Positions 32,504 through 41,983 of a DNA stretch of 64,000 nt are shown here, piece by piece. The DNA lies in assembly GCF_947077765.1 (NCBI RefSeq), contig NZ_CAMTTF010000001.1, positions 1 through 64,000 on the forward strand. The letters run 5' to 3'. Positions within the stretch are counted from its first letter, which is position 1; each line of letters starts with the position of its first letter. Under the pieces are notes generated by a model that worked only from the letters and a program-made list of their open reading frames with translations, was not told the origin of the DNA and searched no databases. Source of the stretch: Salinibacter grassmerensis. Lineage in GTDB: Bacteria; Bacteroidota; Rhodothermia; Rhodothermales; Salinibacteraceae. Made by a program: the position numbers and the translations under genes.

Positions 32504-33358
32504 TCAGGTTTCGTCCGTCAACTGGTCGTAGCGGGTGCGAAGCAGCTTAACGTCCTCCCACGTGGGCCGCTTCCACTGCGAATTACGCAGGAGGGCGGCC
32601 GGGTGGTAGGTTGCCATCAGGGGAATGCCGTAGAAGTCGTGCTCCTGGTCCCGTAGGTTGGAGAGGGAGGAGCTCCGGTCCAAGAGCGTGTTGCCGGCCA
32701 CCTTGCCCACGGTGAGAATAATTGTCGGACGGATTAGCGCGATCTGCTTGTAGAGCACCGGCAGATGCGCGTCGACTTCCTCCGATTTCGGGTTGCGATT
32801 GCGGGGCGGGCGGCTCTTCAGAATATTGGTGATGTAGACGTCCTCCCGCTCAAAGTTGATCGCGTCGAGAATCTTATCGAGGAGCTGCCCGGCCCGGCCG
32901 ACGAATGGTTCGCCCTCTTCGTCCTCGTTGCGCCCAGGGGCCTCCCCGATGATGACGAGGTCGGCCTCGGGGTCGCCGACGCCGAAGACGGGGTTTTCCC
33001 GGTCTTCGTCGATCGGCACGAGCACATTATCGGCGAAATACTGCTCCACCTCCTCCAGCGTGTCGGCGTCCTTGTACGGGGCATCGTCGGGGATGAGGGC
33101 CTCGATGCGCTCCGAGGGGGGCAGTGAGGGGTCCTCGGCGGGGTCTACCTGATTGCCAAACAGATCGTAGTTGGGCATATCGGGATCGGATGCGGCGTCG
33201 TCGGGAGCAGTGTGTGAAGGCGTGTCGGTCTCGGCGGGGGGCGCGTCGGGGGATGAAGCCGATGCGGACGCCTCTGCAGGGGGCAAGGGAAGAAGGTCCC
33301 CGTGGAGTGCCCGCTCGTGCTCAACGATGGCCCGCAGCTCGCGGAGGAGGTCTTGCAT
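32504..33358 (-). CDS. Family 4 (type IV) uracil-DNA glycosylase lacking Fe-S cysteines
   Basis: 284 residues. The N-terminal 110 are acidic, Pro/Ala-rich and probably disordered. The glycosylase core has [20 protein letters not shown] (in part [20 protein letters not shown]), [26 protein letters not shown] and the catalytic-side motif [10 protein letters not shown]. It would remove uracil from DNA. Family 4 enzymes usually carry a 4Fe-4S cluster on four Cys. This protein contains no Cys at all: KCRPP is KSRPP, and the following ligand position in the [10 protein letters not shown] helix is not Cys. Gene order is coaBC-udg-dnaB. Function is likely but cluster-independent. Confidence 0.87.
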   Translation of the reverse strand: MQDLLRELRAIVEHERALHGDLLPLPPAEASASASSPDAPPAETDTPSHTAPDDAASDPDMPNYDLFGNQVDPAEDPSLPPSERIEALIPDDAPYKDADTLEEVEQYFADNVLVPIDEDRENPVFGVGDPEADLVIIGEAPGRNEDEEGEPFVGRAGQLLDKILDAINFEREDVYITNILKSRPPRNRNPKSEEVDAHLPVLYKQIALIRPTIILTVGKVAGNTLLDRSSSLSNLRDQEHDFYGIPLMATYHPAALLRNSQWKRPTWEDVKLLRTRYDQLTDET

Positions 33359-33381
33359 CGAGTCGGAGAAAGGTCAAAAAG

Positions 33382-34632
33382 CTACGTGCCTGGGTCGTGG
33401 TGGGCGGTTAGCACGCGGTCGAGCAGGGCCTCGGCCACCTCGGCTTTCGGCATGCGGGGAAGGTCTTCGGACGCGCCGTCGGGGTGAAGGAGCGTGACCC
33501 GATTCGTAGAGGACCCGAAGCCGGCCCCCTCCTCCGTCGGGTCGTTGACAACAATCCAGTCGAGGTTTTTTTCGTCCAGCTTGTGCCGGGCGTTTTCGAG
33601 GGCGTCGTCGGTCTCCAGCGCGAAGCCCACGAGGACCTGGTCGGGACGCCTGTGCGCCCCAAGGGTTTTTAGAATATCGGGGGTTTGGCGGAGGTGCAAG
33701 ACCAGGTCTTCGTCTCTTTTCTTGCGCTTGGAGGTCGACGGATCGGCCGGGGTGTAGTCGGCCACCGCGGCGGCCATGAACACGTAGTCGGCATCTGTGC
33801 CCCGGGCCTGTACGGCCTCGTTCATCTCTTCGGCCGTCCGTACGGAAACAACCTCCACGTCCGGAGGGGGAGAGAGGGCAGTGGGCCCCGTCACGAGCGT
33901 TACCGACGCGCCGCGTGCCGCCGCCGCCTCCGCCAAGGCGTAGCCCATTGTCCCCGTCGAGGGGTTTGTGAGGACGCGCGCCGGATCGATGGGTTCTCGG
34001 GTAGGACCGGCGGTTACGAGCACGTCGTGCCCGGCAAGCGGCAAGTCCCCAGGCGCCTCGGTCGGCTCCGTTTCTGCGAGCACCTCGGCCACGCGCCCAA
34101 GAATCTCCTCGGGCTCGGGCATCCGGCCCTGGCCCACGAGGCCGCTCGCAAGCTCGCCATGGGCGGCGGGCATCACCTCGTACCCAATTTCTTGGAGCCG
34201 GTCTAGGTTGTCCTGCGTGGCGGCGTGCCGGTACATGTCCCGATCCATGGCCGGACACACCAGGAGCGGACAGCGGGCCGAGAGGGCCGTGGCCGTGAGC
34301 ATCGAGTCGCAGAAGCCGTGGGCCAACTTGGCGACCGTCTGGGCCGTGGCGGGGGCCACGACAAAAAGATCCGCCCACTGGCCCAATGTCACGTGCTTCG
34401 TCCACGACCCCTCCTCATTTTCCGGAAAGATCTCCGTCAAGACTTCCCCCTCCGAAAGGGTTCCGAGCGTGAGCGGTGTTACGAAGCGCTCGGCGTCCGG
34501 GGTCATGAGCACCTGTACCTCGGCCCCGGCCTTTTTCAGCTGACGCACGAGTGGCGCCGCCTTGTACGCCGCGATGCTGCCCGTGACCCCCAGCACCACG
34601 CATCGTCCGGACAGGTCGAGAGAGGCGAGCAT
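33382..34632 (-). CDS. coaBC: Bifunctional phosphopantothenoylcysteine decarboxylase / synthetase
   Basis: 416 residues. The flavin-binding CoaC half (1-190) has GVTGSIAAYKA, WTKHVTLGQWADLFVVAPATA (in part HVTLGQWADLFVVAPA) and CPAMDRDMY. The CoaB half (200-410) has VTAGPTREPIDPARVLTNPS and FMAAAVADYTP. Together they convert phosphopantothenate and cysteine to phosphopantetheine on the way to coenzyme A. It lies downstream of rpoZ, as in many Bacteroidota. Confidence 0.96.
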   Translation of the reverse strand: MLASLDLSGRCVVLGVTGSIAAYKAAPLVRQLKKAGAEVQVLMTPDAERFVTPLTLGTLSEGEVLTEIFPENEEGSWTKHVTLGQWADLFVVAPATAQTVAKLAHGFCDSMLTATALSARCPLLVCPAMDRDMYRHAATQDNLDRLQEIGYEVMPAAHGELASGLVGQGRMPEPEEILGRVAEVLAETEPTEAPGDLPLAGHDVLVTAGPTREPIDPARVLTNPSTGTMGYALAEAAAARGASVTLVTGPTALSPPPDVEVVSVRTAEEMNEAVQARGTDADYVFMAAAVADYTPADPSTSKRKKRDEDLVLHLRQTPDILKTLGAHRRPDQVLVGFALETDDALENARHKLDEKNLDWIVVNDPTEEGAGFGSSTNRVTLLHPDGASEDLPRMPKAEVAEALLDRVLTAHHDPGT

Positions 34633-34817
34633 CGGTGGGGGCGGAGCGGCGAAGAAGCAAAAAATCCGGTCGACGGGTCCCTGCTCTGCGGGTCCGCAGG
34701 AAGGGAATCGCCAGCCGGATTCGGGGACCGGTGCGGGGACGGGTCCCCGATCAAGGGACGGGGAAGTCCTGCACGCGCTCTCCGTATCTCACAGACGCGT
34801 GCAGCGAAGCAGAAAAC

Positions 34818-35111
34818 CTACTCGTCGTCGGGCTTGCGGTAGTAGATCTTATCCTCGAGAAACTCGTCGATGGCGACCTCCGTCGGCTCGGGCTCTCGCT
34901 CGTACTCGAGGGAGACCTTCTCCTGCTCCTCTTGCATGCGGGCGTCCTCCATTTCCGGCCCAAAGCCTTCAAAGTAGGACAGCTTGTCGTCCAGCTCCGA
35001 GCGTGTGTCGGAGGCCACCTGCCGCGAGCGCTTCGACAGAATGGCGACGGTCTCGTAGAGGTTGCCGGTCTTTTCGGCCAGCTTGTCCAGGTCTAACGTT
35101 TCAATTGCCAT
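34818..35111 (-). CDS. rpoZ: RNA polymerase omega subunit (Bacteroidota type)
   Basis: 97 residues from ATG at 35111. The core TGNLYETVAILSKRSRQVA (about 15-33) is the conserved helix that clasps the beta-prime C-terminus. The tail PTEVAIDEFLEDKIYYRKPDDE (in part EFLEDKIYYRKP) is typical of the Bacteroidota form, which ends in a YYR motif. It lies between gmk and coaBC, matching the gmk-rpoZ linkage common in bacteria. Upstream in-frame residues to 35162 look non-coding. Confidence 0.9.
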   Translation of the reverse strand: MAIETLDLDKLAEKTGNLYETVAILSKRSRQVASDTRSELDDKLSYFEGFGPEMEDARMQEEQEKVSLEYEREPEPTEVAIDEFLEDKIYYRKPDDE

Positions 35112-35243
35112 GGTAGAGCGGGGCTGCTTCGAAAAAAAGTGGGGGCTCAGGGGCGTGGGCACCGGTGCCGGTGCGGCCTCACAAACAGGTGTTCAGGGAC
35201 GCACCCATTCCGTCTCGCCCACGGACACATATTTGGTCTGCCG

Positions 35244-35810
35244 TTACGAATCTAGAAACTGACGAATTCGGGTGAGGGTTTCCTCGACCGCGGTGTCCAG
35301 GTCATCATTCACGACCACCGTGTCGCAGTCGTCGGCCTTGTCCATTTCCTGTTCGACCCGGTCGAGGCGCTCCTGAAGGGATTCGCGGTCTTCGGTGCCG
35401 CGTCCTTCGAGCCGGCGCCGCAACTCGTCGAGAGACGGGGGGGCGACGAACAGTACGAGGGCGTCGTCCCCGAAAATGCGCTTGACGTTGAGGGCTCCCT
35501 TGACGTCAATGTCGAGCAGCACGGGTCCGTCGTCGGCCTGATCTTCGACCTCTGAGCGGAGCGTGCCGTAGAACTGATCGGGGTACACCTCTTCGTACTC
35601 GAGGAGGTCTCCGGTGTCGATCCGGGTGCGAAATTCCTCCGGGGAAAGGAAGTGGTAGTCCACCCCGTCTGTCTCGTCGGGGCGGGCCGCACGCGTTGTG
35701 GCCGACACGGAAAACTGCATGTCCGGCATCGCCTCCAGCACCCGATGGGCAATGGTGGTCTTGCCGGCGCCGCTCGGGGCCGTCAATACGACGATGTTGC
35801 GGTCGGGCAT
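35244..35810 (-). CDS. gmk: Guanylate kinase
   Basis: 188 residues. P-loop APSGAGKTT (about 11-19), GMP-binding SVSATTRAARPDETDGVDYHF (in part SATTRAARPDE) and VLLDIDVKGA. It phosphorylates GMP to GDP. It lies 89 bases downstream of yicC and 132 bases upstream of rpoZ, a frequent bacterial order. Length and motifs are standard, with an acidic C-terminal helix. Confidence 0.97.
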   Translation of the reverse strand: MPDRNIVVLTAPSGAGKTTIAHRVLEAMPDMQFSVSATTRAARPDETDGVDYHFLSPEEFRTRIDTGDLLEYEEVYPDQFYGTLRSEVEDQADDGPVLLDIDVKGALNVKRIFGDDALVLFVAPPSLDELRRRLEGRGTEDRESLQERLDRVEQEMDKADDCDTVVVNDDLDTAVEETLTRIRQFLDS

Positions 35811-35899
35811 GGTGGGGTTAAGGGGTGAGTGTTCGGGGGAGATGGCGGGGCGAGCCGGTGCTCAGAACGTTCAGCGCCCAGCCTTCGACGCCCGACGGG

Positions 35900-36784
35900 C
35901 TATTCAACATTGCGAATCTGCTCCTTAATCTTTTCGATCTCCTCCTTCATCTCCACTGCCTCCCGAGAGATGACCTCGTCATCGGCCTTGGCCCCGATCG
36001 TGTTCGCCTCACGGTGGATTTCCTGCGTAATGAACTTCAGCTTCCGCCCCGATGGCTCGTCGGCGTCGAGGGCCTCCCGAAACATCTTGATGTGGGAGTG
36101 AAGGCGGACGCACTCCTCGGTTACGTCGAGCTTGTCGGCGAGGAGGGCAATCTCGGTTTCGAGACGGTCGGGATCGAGATGCTCGTCGTCGATCAGTTCT
36201 TCGAGGCGGTCGCGAAGCTGGGCCTGACGCTCCTCGACCCGAGCCGGGGCCCGTGCCTCGATGGCGTCGAGGTGCTCGTCGATGGCGCGGGTGCGCTGCT
36301 CCAGGTCGTCGCGCAGTGCGTCGCCTTCCTCGCGCCGCATGGCCCGTAGGTCGTCGATGGCGGCGTCGAGGGCCTGCGTTACGGCCGGCCACGCGCGCTG
36401 GATCTTGGCGGCCTCCCGCTCCTCTTCCGCCGCGAAGATGTCCTCGAACTCCAGCAGGTGGTCGATCCGGATCGGTGCCTCAATCTGTGCGGCCGCGGCG
36501 AGCTGTTCCAGGCGCTGCTTGTGATGCATCGCCACGTCGGCGTCCACGTCGACCGGCAGGGCATCCGTGCCCTTGAGCTCGGCGGAGACGTTGACGTCGA
36601 ATTGGCCCCGCTCGAATGCCTCCTTCATCTGCATCCGCACGTCCGACTCCGCCTCGGGAAGCGGGTCCGGAAGATGGACGAAGATGTTGAGGTGGCGCTT
36701 GTTCGTGGACTGGATTTCCACGGTCGCCGAGGCATCGTCGGTGCTGGCGTGGCCGCGCCCGAAGCCCGTCATGCTGCGAATCAT
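35900..36784 (-). CDS. yicC: YicC-family endoribonuclease
   Basis: 294 residues. N-terminal RSMTGFGRGHAS and QSTNKRHLNIFVHLP, and C-terminal GRKLKFITQEIHREANTIGAKADD (in part FITQEIHREANTIGAKA) are the two diagnostic blocks of YicC. A long coiled-coil region lies between them. YicC proteins cleave RNA and influence small-RNA turnover in E. coli. It begins the yicC-gmk-rpoZ-coaBC unit. Strongly acidic, as expected for a halophile. Confidence 0.93.
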   Translation of the reverse strand: MIRSMTGFGRGHASTDDASATVEIQSTNKRHLNIFVHLPDPLPEAESDVRMQMKEAFERGQFDVNVSAELKGTDALPVDVDADVAMHHKQRLEQLAAAAQIEAPIRIDHLLEFEDIFAAEEEREAAKIQRAWPAVTQALDAAIDDLRAMRREEGDALRDDLEQRTRAIDEHLDAIEARAPARVEERQAQLRDRLEELIDDEHLDPDRLETEIALLADKLDVTEECVRLHSHIKMFREALDADEPSGRKLKFITQEIHREANTIGAKADDEVISREAVEMKEEIEKIKEQIRNVE

Positions 36785-36909
36785 AGGGGGAGGCGGGAGA
36801 ACGAGTGGGAAACGCGAATGAGGGCCTCATTTTCGAAATCCCGCCTTCCGGACGGAAGACGGGCACTGAGGCGGGGCGTTCGGGACGAAACGTGCTGCGG
36901 GACAGACGG

Positions 36910-36998
36910 CGGAGGGGGAGGGATTCGAACCCTCGGTACCGTGTAAACGGCACACTCGCTTTCCAGGCGAGCACCTTCGACCACTCGGTCACCCCTCC
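36910..36998 (-). tRNA. tRNA-Ser (anticodon GGA)
   Basis: Read on the minus strand: acceptor GGAGGGG pairs with CCCCTCC, discriminator G; anticodon loop CTGGAAA gives GGA; a long variable arm, as required for serine tRNA; T-arm GAGGGTTCGAATCCCTC. CCA is not encoded. Located between frr and yicC. Confidence 0.94.
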
Positions 36999-37055
36999 AG
37001 AAGGGTCGGGAGCAGCGAGGGAGCGATGCGTCCCTCAGTCCTCCCTGGTGTCTCG

Positions 37056-37625
37056 TCAGACGTCCATGATCTGTTCGGTTTTTTGCTCCAGAAGCCCCTC
37101 CACGGTCTCGGTGTAAGCGTCGGTGATCTCTTGAAGATCTTCCTCGGCGCCGTAGAGTACATCCTCGGAGAAGTTTTCCTCCTCGACGACGCTCTGGATC
37201 TCGTTCTTGGTGTCGCGTCGGATATTGCGGATCGAAATCTTCGTCTCTTCGGCCCGCTCGCGACTGGTCTCCACAAGCTCCTTTCTTCGCTCTTCGGAGA
37301 GGGGCGGAATGGGGATGCGGATCTTTTCGCCGTCGTTGTTCGGGTTTAGGCCCAGGTCGGCCTTCATGATGCCCCGTTCGATGTTCTCGATGGAGTTGCG
37401 GTCGAACGGCTGCACGACGATGAGGTCGGGCTGGGGGGCGCTCACGCTGGCAACCTGCTCCAGGGGCGTCTGGGAGCCGTAGTATTCGACCGTCACGTTT
37501 TCGAGCATGGCCGGGGAGGCCCGTCCGGCGCGAATTGTGCGCATCTCCGAGCGCAGGTACGATACCGACTCCTCCATTTCCTCGTCGGCCTCGTCCAGAA
37601 TATCCTGAATGGGATCGTCGGGCAT
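37056..37625 (-). CDS. frr: Ribosome recycling factor
   Basis: 189 residues from ATG at 37625. Motifs: RAGRASPAMLENVTVEYYG, TPLEQVASVSAPQ, VQPFDRNSIENIERGI, GEKIRIPIPPLSEERRKEL (each a known RRF block). With EF-G it splits post-termination ribosomes. It follows pyrH by 50 bases, the universal pyrH-frr pairing. Confidence 0.97.
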   Translation of the reverse strand: MPDDPIQDILDEADEEMEESVSYLRSEMRTIRAGRASPAMLENVTVEYYGSQTPLEQVASVSAPQPDLIVVQPFDRNSIENIERGIMKADLGLNPNNDGEKIRIPIPPLSEERRKELVETSRERAEETKISIRNIRRDTKNEIQSVVEEENFSEDVLYGAEEDLQEITDAYTETVEGLLEQKTEQIMDV

Positions 37626-37675
37626 GGGCGAGAGGGGCAGTTGGTGAGCGAGAGAATGGGCACGGGCGGCCTCCG

Positions 37676-38455
37676 TCAGGCCGGCACGCGTTCGGTAGGG
37701 GCCTTGGTTTCGTCCCAATGCACGTGGGTACCCACGGTTTCTCCTTCCAGGAGGCGCCGCAGGTTGTCCGACGTGCCCATGTTGAATACGGAAATGGGCA
37801 TCTTCGACTCCTGGCAGAGCGTGAGGGCGGTCATGTCCATGACGCGCAGGTCGCGGTCAATGACCTCTTGTCCGTGGATCTGTTTGAAACGCTCGGCGGA
37901 ATCGTCCTCCTCCGGGTCCGCGGTGAAGATGCCGTCCACCCGAGTGCCCTTCAGAATGACGTCGGCGTCGATCTCGAGGCCCCGAAGGGCGGCGGCGGTG
38001 TCGGTCGTGAAGTACGGATTGCCAGTGCCGGCCCCGAAGATGACGACCCGCCCCTTCTCGAGGTGGCGAATGGCACGACGGCGAATGAACGGTTCGGCGA
38101 TCTCCTCCATCTTGATGCTCGACTGCAGGCGTGTGACAAGGTCGACCTGCTCGAAGGCGTCCTGGAGCGCCATGCCGTTGATCATGGTGGCGAGCATGCC
38201 CATGTAGTCCGCATGGGCACGCGTCATGCCCTCCATGGCATGCTCCACCCCCCGAAAGATGTTGCCGCCCCCAATGACGACGGCCACTTCGGCCCCAGCC
38301 TCGACGGCGGTCTTTACCTCATTTGCGTAGGTGCGGAGGACCGTCTCGTCGATCCCAAATTCCCGCTCTCCCAGCAAGGCCTGGCCACTAAGCTTCAGCA
38401 GCACGCGCTGATGTTCGAGGGACGAATCGGATCCGTCGTCGGGGGAAGCGCTCAT
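37676..38455 (-). CDS. pyrH: UMP kinase
   Basis: 259 residues from ATG at 38455. [55 protein letters not shown] and [13 protein letters not shown] are the hexameric bacterial UMP kinase blocks. It phosphorylates UMP to UDP and is usually GTP-activated and UTP-inhibited. Downstream of tsf after a 198-base gap that may contain its own promoter. Confidence 0.97.
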   Translation of the reverse strand: MSASPDDGSDSSLEHQRVLLKLSGQALLGEREFGIDETVLRTYANEVKTAVEAGAEVAVVIGGGNIFRGVEHAMEGMTRAHADYMGMLATMINGMALQDAFEQVDLVTRLQSSIKMEEIAEPFIRRRAIRHLEKGRVVIFGAGTGNPYFTTDTAAALRGLEIDADVILKGTRVDGIFTADPEEDDSAERFKQIHGQEVIDRDLRVMDMTALTLCQESKMPISVFNMGTSDNLRRLLEGETVGTHVHWDETKAPTERVPA

Positions 38456-38653
38456 AGGGAAGGCACCGTCAGGTGCGTGTTCGAGTTCGCTGTGCGAGCA
38501 TCGGGCATCCCCGTTCTCGGGGGGAGGAAAGAATTGAGAAGGCTTTGGGCGGACGGCACAAGCCACAAGACCGGCCTGGCCTGGACAGGACCCGTGACCC
38601 GTACACATCCCGATGCGGTGCCGACGCCAACGGGGGGCACGACATCCGCATCA

Positions 38654-39484
38654 TCAGTCGCCGAGTGCGTAGCGCGTAAAGCGGGCCACCGACAGGTCAG
38701 CATCGTCGAGCATCTTCTTCACCGATACCGACGAGTCCTTTACGAAGGCCTGCTCCATCAACACGTGGTCCTCGAAGAACCGCTCGAGCTTGCCCTCCAC
38801 GATGTTGTCGATGACGTGCTCGGGCTTGCCTTCGTTGACGGCGGCCTCGCGGGCCACCTCGCGTTCCTCTTCCTTCACCTCGTCGGGCACCTCGTCCCGG
38901 GTGACGGCGATCGGTTCGAGGGCGGCCACCTGCATGGCGACGTCCCGGCCGGTCTCCTCTGCCTCTCCGTCGCCGTGCACCTCCACGAGCACGCCGAGCT
39001 TCGACCCCGGGTGGATGTAGGAAATTACCTCTCCGTCCTCGCTTTCGAGCACGTCGAAGCGGCGAATCGTAAGCTTCTCGCCGATGCGGCCGGTGAGGGC
39101 GACCAACTCGTCCTTGATCGTCGCGTCGTCTTCGTAGGGAAAGCTTTCCAGCTCCTCCAGGTCGTCGGGCTTCTCTTCGAGCACTCGATCCGCCACTGTC
39201 TCGGCGAACGACTGGAAGTCGTCGTTGCGGGCGACGAAGTCGGTCTCGCAGTTGATCTCGACGATCGCGGCAGCGTGGCCGTCATCGGACACGGCCGTCA
39301 CGACGAGGCCCTCGTCGGCCTCCACGGCGGCGCGGTCGGAAGCGACCTCCTGGCCCTTCTTGCGGAGCAGGCTGACGGCCTCGTCGAAGTCGCCGTCGGT
39401 TTCCTGCAAAGCTTCTTTGCAGTCCATCATGCCGACGCCAGTGGCGTCGCGCAGCTCTTTTACCTGTTTGGCAGAAACGCTCAT
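38654..39484 (-). CDS. tsf: Translation elongation factor Ts
   Basis: 276 residues. N-terminal UBA-like domain [19 protein letters not shown], then [13 protein letters not shown], the EF-Tu contact segment, and a C-terminal coiled region. It exchanges GDP on EF-Tu. It follows rpsB by 63 bases on the same strand, the classic rpsB-tsf operon. Confidence 0.97.
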   Translation of the reverse strand: MSVSAKQVKELRDATGVGMMDCKEALQETDGDFDEAVSLLRKKGQEVASDRAAVEADEGLVVTAVSDDGHAAAIVEINCETDFVARNDDFQSFAETVADRVLEEKPDDLEELESFPYEDDATIKDELVALTGRIGEKLTIRRFDVLESEDGEVISYIHPGSKLGVLVEVHGDGEAEETGRDVAMQVAALEPIAVTRDEVPDEVKEEEREVAREAAVNEGKPEHVIDNIVEGKLERFFEDHVLMEQAFVKDSSVSVKKMLDDADLSVARFTRYALGD

Positions 39485-39547
39485 GTCTCGTCGGTTGGAG
39501 GGGGATCAGGTGAAATGGGCAGCGCGGGAGAAGGGAGGACGTTAGCC

Positions 39548-40507
39548 CTACGCGGCCGCCTTCTTCTTCTCTTCCTTCTTCATTCGGCGCTCGCGCAGGC
39601 CCTCTTGAACGGCGTCCGTGAGGGTAGACGTCACCAGCTCAATGGAGCTCAGCGCGTCGTCGTTGACCGGAATTGGGTAGTCGATGTTCTTCGGGTTCCC
39701 GTTGGTGTCGACCATCGCGATGATCGGGATGCCGAGGTTGTTGGCTTCGCTCACCGCAATGTCTTCCCGCTGCACATCGACGATGTAAATGGCACCGGGC
39801 AGGCTCGCCATGTCGCGGATGCCACCGAGCGTCTCCTCGAGCTTCTCGTGCTCGCGGAGCCGCATCAGCTTCTCCTTCTTCTTCAGCTTGTCGAGCGTGC
39901 CGTCCCGGTCCATCCGCTCAATCTCTTCCATGCGGCGGATGGACTTCCGGATTGTCTGGAAGTTGGTCATGGTGCCGCCAAGCCAGCGGTCAACCATGTG
40001 TGGCATGCCACACTCCTCGGCGTGCTCGCGGACGATGTCCTCGGCCTGCTTCTTGGTCCCGGCGAAGAGAATCTTCTTGCCGCGTTGCGCAAACCGCTTG
40101 ACCGCCTCCGCGGCCTCGTCGAGAAGGACCTGACTCTGCATCAGGTCGATGATGTGGATGTTATTCCGCTCCATGAAGACGTATTTCTCCATGCGCGGAT
40201 TCCACCGGCTCGTCAGGTGACCAAAGTGAGCCCCGGCCTTCAAGAGCTCCTCAATGGTCACGCGGTGGGACGTCTCCTCTTCCGCCTCCGGGGACGATTC
40301 CCCAGACGCATCGCCTTCGCCGTCGGTGTCCTGGGGCGCAGCGTCGGCAGCGTCCCCGTCGGGTTCAGAAGAGTCTGCCTCGGCATTTTCAGGGGCATCC
40401 TCGTCCGTCGACTCGGAAGCGGTGTCTTCCAGGGGTTGAGAGGAGTCTTCTTCAGGGGGGGCTTCGTCCTGAACGTCAGGGGTTTCCGTAGTCGTCTCGT
40501 CAGCCAT
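39548..40507 (-). CDS. rpsB: 30S ribosomal protein S2 with long acidic N-terminal extension
   Basis: 319 residues, about 80 more than usual. The extra part is residues 1-80, almost entirely Asp, Glu, Ser, Thr, Ala, Pro and Gly, without hydrophobic positions. The S2 core starts near 81 (HRVTIEELLKAGAHFGH) and includes LFAGTKKQAEDIV, RWLGGTMTNF and PIIAMVDTN. The extension is presumably a disordered acidic tail on the ribosome surface, a likely halophile adaptation. Operon rplM-rpsI-rpsB-tsf. Confidence 0.96.
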   Translation of the reverse strand: MADETTTETPDVQDEAPPEEDSSQPLEDTASESTDEDAPENAEADSSEPDGDAADAAPQDTDGEGDASGESSPEAEEETSHRVTIEELLKAGAHFGHLTSRWNPRMEKYVFMERNNIHIIDLMQSQVLLDEAAEAVKRFAQRGKKILFAGTKKQAEDIVREHAEECGMPHMVDRWLGGTMTNFQTIRKSIRRMEEIERMDRDGTLDKLKKKEKLMRLREHEKLEETLGGIRDMASLPGAIYIVDVQREDIAVSEANNLGIPIIAMVDTNGNPKNIDYPIPVNDDALSSIELVTSTLTDAVQEGLRERRMKKEEKKKAAA

Positions 40508-40701
40508 AATAGGGTCTACAAATGCGTGGGAGATTGGGTTTGCACTACTACGACCGTCTCCTGCGCAGCGAAACCGTCTTTAGCCACGGTCAACCCACTG
40601 TCGCATCGGGCCGTATGGTTGATTGATGCAGCGTTGAATGACGGAGGCCGAACGTCGAACGGAAGCCGTCCGGCGCTCGTCGCCTCGCCATTCGCAACTG
40701 T

Positions 40702-41100
40702 CTAACGCTTGCTGTACTGGCTCTTCTTCCGGGCACCGGGCTGGCCGTACTTCTTGCGCTCGACCATCCGGTCGTCGCGGGTCAGGTAGCCGGCGTCGCG
40801 AAGGGGGCCGCGCAGTTCTTCGTCGTACTCAACGAGGGCCCGGGCAATGCCAAGGCGAGTGGCCTCGGCCTGTCCGGTAAGGCCGCCGCCGGAGGCGTTG
40901 ACCTTCACGTTGAACTGACCGACCGTATCGGTCACATCGAAGGGCTGATCGAGGGTGCGGCGGCGCCAGGCGACCGGAAAGTAGTCCTCAGCGTCTCGCT
41001 CATTGACGACGAAACTGGAGCCGTCGCCCGGGCGCAAGTACACACGCGCCGTGGAGGTCTTACGGCGCCCAATGGCCTGATACTGGGTCATCTTGGGCAT
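40702..41100 (-). CDS. rpsI: 30S ribosomal protein S9
   Basis: 132 residues. YQAIGRRKTSTARVYLRPG at the start and the basic C-terminal KKYGQPGARKKSQYSKR reaching the P-site tRNA are diagnostic. ATG at 41100; a second ATG at residue 4 is equally possible. It follows rplM by 54 bases as in most bacteria. Confidence 0.97.
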   Translation of the reverse strand: MPKMTQYQAIGRRKTSTARVYLRPGDGSSFVVNERDAEDYFPVAWRRRTLDQPFDVTDTVGQFNVKVNASGGGLTGQAEATRLGIARALVEYDEELRGPLRDAGYLTRDDRMVERKKYGQPGARKKSQYSKR

Positions 41101-41154
41101 GGGGAGAAGTCAGGGATTCGAAAAAGTGCGTCGGCAAAAGGGGCGGACAAACCG

Positions 41155-41601
41155 CTACGCGTTTTCGAGCGGCTCGGGCTGCTGTGCCTCGTGGGGGTGA
41201 TCCGGGCCGGCGTAAACCTTCAACTTTTTGAACGTATCCCGACCCAGGGGGCCTGTGGGAAGCATGCCCTCCACGGCCTCTTTAATGATGTATGTGGGCT
41301 TTTCTTCGCGCATCTCCTCGGGGGAGTGCGAGCGGTCACCGCCCGGATACCCACTGTACTCGTGGTACTCCTTCTGCTGCTCCTTCTTGCCCGTGAACCG
41401 GGCCTTGTCCGCATTCACCACGATCACGTGGTCGCCCGTGTCCACATGGGGGGTGAAGGTGGGCTTGTGCTTTCCGCGGAGCACGCGGGCAATCTGAGAA
41501 GCGAGGCGGCCCACGACCTGGTTTGTGGCATCCACGATGTACCAGTCGCGCTCCACCTCATCTGGCTTGGCGTTGAAGGTCTTGAAGCTTTGCGTGTCCA
41601 T
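41155..41601 (-). CDS. rplM: 50S ribosomal protein L13
   Basis: 148 residues from ATG at 41601. [37 protein letters not shown] and [19 protein letters not shown] are L13 blocks. First gene of the leftward ribosomal operon. Upstream in-frame codons to 41691 are outside the conserved start. The C-terminus is shortly acidic. Confidence 0.97.
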   Translation of the reverse strand: MDTQSFKTFNAKPDEVERDWYIVDATNQVVGRLASQIARVLRGKHKPTFTPHVDTGDHVIVVNADKARFTGKKEQQKEYHEYSGYPGGDRSHSPEEMREEKPTYIIKEAVEGMLPTGPLGRDTFKKLKVYAGPDHPHEAQQPEPLENA

Positions 41602-41983
41602 CGGTCGGAATCCGTCGGTTGGCACAGGTCCGGGGGACAAAGCGGATGCACGAACGGGTGCAGCGCCGTGGAGAAACCGCCCGAGCACCACAGGATGACT
41701 GAGGGACCCGCCAGGGGCGAAGTCTTCAGTCGCGTGCGAAATACTCTTCGGCGGTACGTCCCCGCGTCAAAAGATTTATTGCAGTCACTGTGGCACGGAT
41801 GAGGGCGGACCAGGTTTTCGCGCCCTGAGCGGATTCCTGTAATCTTGACGGAGGAAAGAGGTGGAGGAAAGTGCCTGTGACGCGGGTGTGCCCACCGAAC
41901 ATCAGGGTATAGGGGAACTCTGACGGGGGGGCACCATTCCAACCAAGCTTTGCAAAACCGACTAAATAGTTCCGCCCGGCCGC
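41602..41983. other. Divergent promoter region between rplM and yceD
   Basis: No gene seen in 382 bases. It must hold promoters in both directions. On the minus strand TTGACG near 41772-41767 with TATTTCG about 21 bases on is a possible rplM promoter, too widely spaced for confidence. Toward yceD, TTGCAAAACCGACTAAATAG near 41950-41969 is AT-rich and may contain its promoter. Confidence 0.35.

Noticed and set aside
37535-40705. A 1,056-codon open frame on the plus strand
   Set aside because: It lies antisense to frr, pyrH, tsf and rpsB, which are unmistakable genes. Long antisense frames are expected in GC-rich DNA, and its composition (His/Leu/Arg/Val rich) is that of a codon shadow.
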